Origin: Eonycteris spelaea
Lineage: Eukaryota; Chordata; Mammalia; Chiroptera; Pteropodidae
DNA length: 64,000 nucleotides
NCBI GenBank assembly: GCA_003508835.1
Contig: PUFA01000027.1
Coordinates: 744,001 to 808,000, forward strand
Direction of reading: 5' to 3'
Below, in pieces: positions 57,440-64,000 of the stretch. Under the pieces are notes generated by a model that worked only from the letters and a program-made list of their open reading frames with translations, did not search any database and was not told the DNA's origin. Every line of letters begins with the position of its first letter. Within the stretch, counting starts at the first letter, position 1. A program made the translations under genes and the position numbers.

Positions 57440-58028
57440 AGAAGATCAGGAACAAGACAGGGGTGCCCACTCTTACCACTCAACATCATACTGGAAGTCC
57501 TAACTAGGGCACTTAGGCAAGAAAAATAAATTAAAAGCTTTCAAATCAGAAAAGAAGAAGTAAAATTATCTCTGTTTATAGATGACATATTATATATGCA
57601 AAACCCTAAAGACTCCACCAGAAAATTGTTAGAACCAATAAAAAATTCAGTAAAGTTGCAAGATACAAGTCAACATACCAAATTCAGTTGCCTTACTATA
57701 CACTAACAATGAAATATCTGAAAAATAAAGAAAACAATCCAATATACAAGAGCATTAAAAATATTCAGGAATTAATGTAACCAAAGAGGTGAAAGATTTA
57801 TTTACTGAAACCTATAAGAAATTGATGAAAGAAATTGAAAAAGACACAAATAAATATAAAGATACCTTGTGTTCATGTATTGGAAGAATCAATATTGTTA
57901 AAATGTCCGTTCTACCCAAAGCCATCTATAGAATCAATACAATCCCTGTCAAAATTCCAGTGGCATGTTTCACAGAAAAAAAAAAAAAATCCCAAAATTT
58001 GTATGGAACCACAAAAGAGCTTGGATAG
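57440..58028 (+). pseudogene. L1 ORF2p reverse-transcriptase and thumb remnant (outer element)
   Basis: Motif C is present as FIDD (57574-57585), with LF before it and ILYMQNPKDSTR-like sequence after it, equivalent to the canonical FADD. Further on the frame 57789-58028 gives [20 protein letters not shown], then [19 protein letters not shown], the conserved stretch after the RT core. Stops and frameshifts break the frame repeatedly. Confidence 0.85.
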
Positions 58029-58254
58029 GTAAAGCAATCCTAAGAAAGAAAAACAAAAGTGGAGCCATCATGCCTTCTGATTTAAACTGTGTTACAAAGT
58101 TATAGTAAGCAAAACAGTAAGGTACTGAAATAAAGATAAATACATAGACTAATGGAACAGAATTGACAGTCCCAGAAATAAACTTATAAACATATGGTTT
58201 ACTAATTTTTGACAAGGAAGCCAACAGTACTTAATGAGGAGAGAGAGTCTCTTT

Positions 58255-58269
58255 AAGAAATGGTACTGG
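58255..58269. repeat. target-site duplication of inner L1, left copy
   Basis: 'aagaaatggtactgg' is repeated at 62570-62584 as 'aagaaacggtactgg' (one T/C difference). The duplicated sequence belongs to the outer L1. Confidence 0.93.
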
Positions 58270-59112
58270 GGACTTTGCGGAAATATGGTGGGTGATGTCC
58301 CAGACCTCTCCTCTTGAAACAACAGTAAGTTGAACATCTAAAACTCAATGAAAAACACCCAAACTGCACATGAGCACATCTGAGCGTGGGATCTGTGCAT
58401 AAGAGCTACCACATGTCAGAACCCAGACTGGGAGAAATAAAGAAGCTGCCTCTTGCAGCCTCCAGAGCTCCCTCCAGAGAAGGGGGAGGGGTGAAGGTGT
58501 GGGGAATTCCCTGAACAGCCCTGCTGGGATTGTAGTAAGCTCCCCACAGTGGGTGGTGGGCCCAGTCATCAGGGCAGAAGACAGAGAAGCGGGCAGGACC
58601 ACAGAGAAACAACAGTTGATTTTTACCAGCCCTGGTTGCAAAACTGAGCCTGAGCCACAGCCCCCAACTCCCAACCCAGAGGGACGCTCCTCCATACCTC
58701 AGAGACCAATCACTGCGGAGCCCAGGGAATCTGAGCAAACGCTGCCAAGACTGTTGCTGACACTGACAGGGACTGAAACTGAGGGTAGCAAGCATGATTA
58801 AATATCTACAAGAAAAAATTTTAAAGGCATTTTTAAGTCTCTATATAAAGCAGGGATCCAAGAGGCTTAAACGCCACCTACTGGAAGCCAAAAGAGACCA
58901 CATTCTGCAAAAGGTTAAAGAGAGACCTTTATATAATAAACCTTCTTTCTGGAAAAACAGTGGAATACACTTCCATTAATGCCCAGAAGCAGAAATGGTC
59001 CATTGAACACCATGAACAACAAAAGTGACAAGGCATCTCAGAGAGAAAAATCTCCATAAAATAAGCTTACAGACATAGAAATATGCAACTTAAATAACAG
59101 AGACTTCAGGAT

Positions 59113-59660
59113 GTGGGTTCTAAAAATGAGTCATATCAGCAATTTCAGGAATTGAAAAAACAACTAGATGAGCAGAGCAAGGGATTGAACCCTCAAAAGG
59201 AACAAATAGAACTTCTGGAGATGAAGAACACACTACAAGAGCTGAAAAATGAAATAGCAAGCTTGGAAATAGAGTCAACAAATGGAAGAAAGGATCAGTG
59301 ATATCAAAGATAGAAATCTAGAAATAAGTCAGAATGAAGAGAGAGAAACGAAGAATGAAAAATAATGAAAGAGAAATACAAGAACTAACTTGAGGAGAGG
59401 AAACATAAGAATAATGGGCATTATCAAAGGGGAAGAAAAGGAGTAGGGACTAGAAAGAGACTTCTCAGCACAAACCTTACAAGCCAGAAAGGAATGGAAT
59501 CAAATATTTCAACTATTAAGTGAAGGGAACTACCAGCCTAGAATAAGGTATCCAGCTTAGCTCACCTTTAGATATGAAGGAGAAATTAAGACCTTTCCAG
59601 ACATACAAAAATTGAAAGACTTCTTCACTACGAGGCGTGCTTACAGGAAATACTGAAGGG
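59113..59660 (+). pseudogene. L1 ORF1 remnant lacking the RRM domain (inner element)
   Basis: Plus frame 59113-59301 is coiled-coil sequence: QELKKQLDEQSKGLNPQKEQ, then LEMKNTLQELKNEIASLEIE. Downstream, 'NIRIMGIIKGEEKE' (59405-59450) is the conserved start of the RRM region. The sequence then moves directly to 'DFSAQTLQARKEWNQIFQLL' (59460-59520) and 'PRIRYPA', the C-terminal domain, and ends RAYRKY near 59655. About 100 residues of RRM and linker are absent between GEEKE and the C-terminal domain. Several stops make it non-functional. Confidence 0.85.
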
Positions 59661-59931
59661 GTCAGCTCACCTAAACAAAATGACCAAAAAAAAAATCCAT
59701 AATTAGGAGTAAAGTGACCATCAGGCAAATAGAAGCAGAGGAGTGCAACCCTTACTAAGAACAAGACATTATAGCTTAAATAATAAGTGAATTGTTATGA
59801 CAAGATCATAATGAATGTTCAGCATACATAGGGACAAATTGAGACAACAATGACTGAAAAGGGGAGGATTCAAAGATCCAAATTCACAAAGAGGAATGGC
59901 TGTAAGGCATGTGCAGAAGAAAATGGACGAC

Positions 59932-59967
59932 TGTATATATATATATTATATATATATATATATATAC
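59932..59967. repeat. (TA)n microsatellite in L1 inter-ORF region
   Basis: A run of TA with one 'tta' interruption, between ORF1 and ORF2 of the inner L1. Confidence 0.95.
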
Positions 59968-60149
59968 TATCTTTTCATATTCATAATGGTACCCACACCA
60001 AAAGATTAGAACTGAAGTATGTAACATAAAATAAGAAGAACCGGAGCAAAACCCACAAAGCCAACCAAAATAAAGGAAACAGAACGCAAGGACAAGGAAG
60101 CATGGAAACACTGAGCTATCAGAAAGCAAAAGATAAAATGGCTATAAGA

Positions 60150-62248
60150 AGACCTCATTTTCAATAATCACCCTAAATGTAATGGACTGAATGCACCAAT
60201 AAAAAGGCACAGAGTTGCAGAATGTATCAAAAACAAAACTCAACCATATGCTGCTTTCAGGAAACACATCTCAGCTCCAAAGACAAATACAGACTCAAAG
60301 TGAAAGGGCAGAAAATGATATTTCAAGTAAATGGCATTCAGAGAAGAGCAGGAGTAGCAGTATTAATATCAGATGAAATAAACTTCAAATAAAAAAAGGT
60401 AAAGAAAGATACTGAGGGTCACTTCATAATGATAAAGAGAATCATCTACCAAGAAGACATGACACTTATTAATATCTATGCTCCCAATGAGGGAGCTGAA
60501 TCTAGGACCAGATGGGTTCACTAGTGAATTCTACCAAACATTCAAAGAAGATTTAAATACCTATTCTCCTCAAACTCTTCCAAAAACTCGAACAGGAGGC
60601 AATACTTCCCAACTCATTTTATGAGGCCAATATTACTCTGATACCAAAACCTGGTAAGGAATAACACAAAAAAGAAAACTACATACCAATATCTCTTATG
60701 AATACAGATGCAAAAATCCTAAATAAGATATTAGTGAACTGAATACAGCACGTATTAAAAAGATTATACACCATTATCAAGTGGTCTTCATCCTAGGGGC
60801 ACAAGGATAATTCATATACACAAATTGATTAATGTGATACACCACATAAATTAAAAAATAAGAATCATATGATCATATCAATAGATGCAGAAAAAGCCTT
60901 TGACAAGATACAGCATCCATTTATGATCAAAACACTTAACAAAATTGGTATAGAAGGAAAGTACCTTAACATAATAAAGGCCATATATGACAACCCTCAG
61001 CCAACATTACTTAATGGTGAAAACTAAAAACCTTCCCTCTAAGATCAGGAACAAGGCAAGGCTGTCCACTATCACCACTGTTATTCAATATAACATTGGA
61101 GGTCCTAGCAAGTGCAATCAGGCAAGAGAAAGATATAAAAGGCATCCAAATAGGAAACGAAGAAGTCAAACTGTCACTATTTGTGGATGACATGATTCTC
61201 TATATAGAAAACCCTAAAGACTCCACAAGAACACTACTAGAAACAATAAGCAAATACAGTAAAGTTCTGGATACAAAATCAACGTTCAAAAATCCACATT
61301 TCCTATACTCTAATAGAAGTGTCAGAAAAAGAAGTGGAAAAATAATTCCTTTTGCAATTGCAACAAAAAGAATAAAATATAGGAATAAATTAATGAAACA
61401 TGTGAAGGACCTATATAATGAAAACTACACCTATTAAAAGAAATTGAAGAAGATACAAAGAAATGGAAAGATATTCATGTTTTGGATTGGAAGAATCAAC
61501 ATAGTTAAAATGACCATATTACCTAAAGCATTATACAGATTTAATGCAATCCCCATCAAATCCCATCTGCATTTTTTAAAGAAATAGAACAAAAAATCAT
61601 CAGATTTGTACTGAAGCACAAAAGACCTTGAATTGCCAAAGCCATCCTGAGAAAAAAGAATGAGGCTGGAGGCATCACTCTGTCTGACTTCAAATTACAC
61701 TACAATGTCTACGGTCATGCTACTGTGAATAAGCCCGATCCCATTTGATCTTGGAAGCATAGAATAGCTGTAATAGAATAGCTATAATCAATAGTACAAG
61801 TAATAACAAATGCTGGAGAGGATGTGGAGAGATAGGAACCCTCATACATTGCTGGTGGGACTGTAAATTGGTACAGCCACTATGGAAAACAGTATGGAGT
61901 CTCCTCAAAAAACTAAAAATTGATCTACCATATGATTCAGCAATCCTCTACTGGGTATTTACCCCAAAGACTTGAAAACATATCCATAAAGATATTTTCA
62001 GACCAATATTCATAGTAGCATTATTCACAGTGGCCAGGACATGGAAGCAACCGAAGTGTCCTACAATAGATGATTGGCTAAAGAAACTGTGGTACATATA
62101 TACAATGGAATATTATTCAGCCATAAGAAGAGATGAAATACTGACATTTGCAACAACCTGGGTGGACCTCGAGAGTATCATGCTAAGCAAAATAAGCCAG
62201 ACAGAAAAAGTTGAAAATCACATGATATCACCTATATGTGGGATATAA
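60150..62248 (+). pseudogene. L1 ORF2 pseudogene with internal deletions (inner element)
   Basis: It begins with the endonuclease N-terminus: CNGLNAPIKRHRVAE near 60182-60226 and 'LINIYAPNEGA' near 60468. At about 60495 it jumps to the RT start, LGPDGFTSEFYQTFKEDL. RT motif A is seen as [14 protein letters not shown] (60879-60920) and motif C as FVDD (61180-61191) in frame 61096-61437, with [14 protein letters not shown] following. After the 5S fragment it resumes in the C-terminal part: frame 62030-62248 has WKQPKCPTIDDWLKKLWYIY and MEYYSAIRRDEILTF. Stops and frameshifts abound. Confidence 0.88.
61707..61758 (+). pseudogene. 5S rRNA 5' fragment embedded in L1
   Basis: 52 bases match nucleotides 1-52 of vertebrate 5S rRNA: 'gtctacgg' at the start, 'tgaa' and 'gcccgatc' in the middle, 'tgatct' and 'ggaagc' at the end. 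About 40 of 52 positions agree; most differences are C-to-T or G-to-A, as expected from CpG decay. The left junction falls exactly at the first 5S base, following L1 'ttacactacaat'; the right junction joins L1 'agaatagctgtaat'. It includes box A of the internal promoter only in part and lacks box C, so it is not a transcribable gene. Confidence 0.85.
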
Positions 62249-62460
62249 ACCTAAAAACAACAAAGGAACAGGACAAACAGACAGAAACTCATAGACATGG
62301 AATATAGACTAGTGGTTACCAGAGAGTAGGGGATGGGAGAAGAGAGGGGAGGCAGATGGGGTAAAGGGTTTCAAATATAGGGGTAGGGGTAGGGTGAAGT
62401 GTAAAAGGGATCAAATGTATGATAGCTGAAGGAAACTGGACTTGGTGGTAAACACAGATA

Positions 62461-62500
62461 GATACAGGTGTCAAATTATAGATACAGGTGTCAAATTATA
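62461..62500. repeat. perfect 20-bp tandem duplication in L1 3' UTR
   Basis: 'gatacaggtgtcaaattata' occurs twice head to tail (62461-62480, 62481-62500). Other L1 3' UTRs of this type have one copy, so it arose in this copy or its close lineage. Confidence 0.97.
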
Positions 62501-62569
62501 ATGTATACCTGAAAATTATATAATTGTGTTAACAATTATTACCCCAATAAACTTAATTTAAAAAAGAGA

Positions 62570-62584
62570 AAGAAACGGTACTGG
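62570..62584. repeat. target-site duplication of inner L1, right copy
   Basis: 'aagaaacggtactgg', one mismatch from the copy at 58255-58269. Confidence 0.93.
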
Positions 62585-62777
62585 AAAACTGAATAATCAC
62601 AAGCAAAAAAAATGAAATTGGACCCCTATCTTACACCACTCACAAAACTTAACTCGAAATGGATTGCAGACTTAAATGTATGACTTGAAACTATAAAACT
62701 CCTGGAAGAAACATAGAGAAAAAGCTCCTCGACATTGGTCTTGGCAATTTTTTGCATATGATACCAAAGCAAAAATA

Positions 62778-62913
62778 ACAAGTCAGGCTACATCCAACTA
62801 AAAAGCCTCTGCACAGCAAAACAAACAATCAACAAAGCAAAATAAACAAGTCAGGCTACATCCAACTAAAAAGCCTCTGCACAGCAAAACAAACAATCAA
62901 CAAAGCAATAAGG
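62778..62913. repeat. 68-bp tandem duplication within outer L1
   Basis: The unit starting 'acaagtcaggctacatccaa' at 62778 recurs at 62846 and matches to 'caaagcaa' at 62908, with almost no change. It duplicates the ORF2 stretch that appears once in the L1 at 16220-16300. Confidence 0.95.
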
Positions 62914-63814
62914 CAGCCTACATAATGGGATAAAATATTGGCAAACTATATCTGATAAGAGGTTAAAATACAAATATATAAGCAGCTCCTATAATCAATA
63001 GGAAAAAAACACAATTCAATTAAAAATGGGCTGAAGACCTGAATAGACATTTTTACAAAGAAGACATACAATGGACAATAAGTACATGAAAAGATGCTTA
63101 ACATCACTAATCATCAGAGAAATGCAAATAAAACCTCAATGAGATATCACATCACACCTGTTAGAATGGCTGTTACCAAAAAGACAAGCGATAACAATTG
63201 TTGGTGAGAATGTGGAGAAAAGAACGCTTGCACACTGTTGGTGGAAATATAAATTGATATGGTCCTCATGGAAAACAGTTGGAGGTTTCTCAAAAGATTG
63301 AAAATACAACTACATATGATACAGTGACCCCACTTCTGGGTATTTATCTGAAGGAATGTAATACCTGCCTTGAAGAGGTATCTGCACCCTCATGTTCATT
63401 TGCAGCATTATTTACAATAGCCACGACATGATTATAACCCAGGTGTCCATCAGCAGATGAATGGATAAATAAACAATATTATTCAGCTATAAAAAGAAGG
63501 AAGTCCTGCCCTTTTTAACAACATGGGTGGACCTCGAGGACATTCTGCTAAATGAAAAGTCAGACAGAGAATGACAATGTATGTTTTTGGATATATGTGG
63601 AATCTGAAAAAGCCACACTCATAGAAATAGAGAGTAGGATGGTGGTTGCGGAGGCTGGGGGTTGGGGAAAGTGGAGAGATGTTGGTCAAAGGGTATAGAC
63701 TTTCATTTGTAAGGTGAATATGTTCTGAGAATCTAATGTACTACATGGTGACTATAGTTTACAATACTGCGTTTTATATTGATAGTTAAGAGAGTAAATC
63801 CTAAATGTTATTAT

Positions 63815-63855
63815 CACACACACACACACACCAACACACACAACAACACACACAC
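63815..63855. repeat. (CA)n interrupted microsatellite
   Basis: CA units with 'cca' and 'caacaa' interruptions, grown from the L1 3' UTR 'tatcacaca' stretch. Confidence 0.95.
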
Positions 63856-64000
63856 GAAAGTTCAACTTCAGTATGGCCTTGGAATTTAAACGTTGCAAGA
63901 CTGTGTGAGACTGAAAAATTATTTTCTGCTCTCTACCCTAGTTTCCTACTGCCACTTACTCAGCAAAAATTACCATAGAGAAGGATTCACAGGTTGAGCA
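63856..64000. other. unique sequence to window end
   Basis: No feature recognised. Confidence 0.4.

Larger units (their letters stand above)
57093..58269 (+). mobile_element. outer L1, left part (ORF2, RT region)
   Basis: ORF2 coding-strand sequence runs from a degraded endonuclease end (57100-57380) through the RT domain ('tcaggaacaagacaggggtg', 57443) to the region before the C-terminal part. It stops at 58269 in 'aagaaatggtactgg'. The same L1 sequence resumes without loss at 62570 ('aagaaacggtactggaaaac'), showing the two parts were one element before the inner L1 landed. An internal deletion near 57380 removes part of the RT fingers. Confidence 0.92.
58270..62569 (+). mobile_element. inner L1 with 5' UTR, nested in the outer L1
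   Basis: A complete insertion bounded by the 15-bp target duplication. It has a GC-richer 5' UTR (58270 to about 59020), an ORF1 remnant (59113-59660), and an inter-ORF segment with a TA microsatellite. A multiply deleted ORF2 (about 60150-62245) contains a 5S rRNA fragment, and the bat-type 3' UTR ends 'accccaataaacttaattta' plus A run. Length is 4.3 kb, against an expected 6-7 kb. Deletions: the RRM part of ORF1, the rest of the endonuclease plus linker, and the segment replaced by 5S. Confidence 0.92.
62585..63855 (+). mobile_element. outer L1, right part (end of ORF2 and 3' UTR)
   Basis: Continues ORF2 with 'tgaaattggacccctatctt', through 'gaagacatacaatggacaat' and 'tatccaggtgtccatcag'-like sequence near 63440, to the stop region near 63610. 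The 3' UTR has 'gaggctgggggttggggaaa', 'gagatgttggtcaaagggta' and 'atggtgactatagtttacaa'. It ends in a CA repeat that replaces the usual continuation (compare 17220-17395), so the extreme 3' end of this L1 is missing or unrecognisable. Confidence 0.9.

Overview
This window is repeat-rich, AT-rich mammalian nuclear DNA with no convincing host protein-coding gene. It behaves like intergenic or deep intronic sequence. The organism is a placental mammal and probably a bat. The reason is the style of the L1 3' UTRs: the element ending near 62560 finishes with a 'caccccaataaa'-type tail ('accccaataaacttaa'), and the elements starting at 695 and 41795 carry the reverse complement of similar ends ('caccccaataaattcag'). 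I associate these with chiropteran L1s. MIR, L2, MER5A, Tigger and MLT1 copies are general placental markers. I found no young SINE, no tRNA gene and no open reading frame that looks selected. The longest frame, 239 codons on the minus strand at 31106-31825, is an artefact of a minisatellite.

Layout. 0.7-1.4 kb: old L1 3' end. 4.6-9.3 kb: a possible LTR, an MLT1-type LTR, a 1.5-kb L2 reverse-transcriptase relic split by an L1 scrap, an L1 ORF2 fragment, a MER5A-like copy and a MIR. 9.3-15.7 kb: mostly unique sequence with an old L1 end, a MIRb and a well-preserved MER5A. 15.75-18.0 kb: a microsatellite cluster abutting a 5'-truncated L1, with a reverse-complementary hexamer array on its far side. 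18.3-24.5 kb: two L2 copies and a cluster of MIRs. 25.1-26.0 kb: old L1. 26.0-31.4 kb: the longest unique stretch, with C-rich tracts that could form a quadruplex. 31.4-31.8 kb: a CpG-rich minisatellite and a 26-bp duplication. 32-41.8 kb: mostly unique, with an LTR remnant, MER5A, L2 and MIR. 41.8-51.3 kb: almost continuous L1 of several ages, including an internally deleted copy that keeps its 5' UTR. 51.7-53.9 kb: a MIR, a nested palindrome and a non-autonomous Tigger transposon. 57.1-63.9 kb: an L1 interrupted by a second L1 with a clear 15-bp target-site duplication.

The most interesting object is the inner L1 (58270-62569). It contains, at an internal deletion junction, the first 52 nucleotides of 5S ribosomal RNA in the sense orientation. 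This suggests a double template switch (L1 to 5S to L1) during reverse transcription, or a recombination product that was later mobilised. No CRISPR array, operon or new gene system was seen. Repeat assignments rest on remembered family consensus patterns and need a RepeatMasker run; boundaries are generally good to about 10-40 bases unless a target duplication or terminal repeat fixes them.
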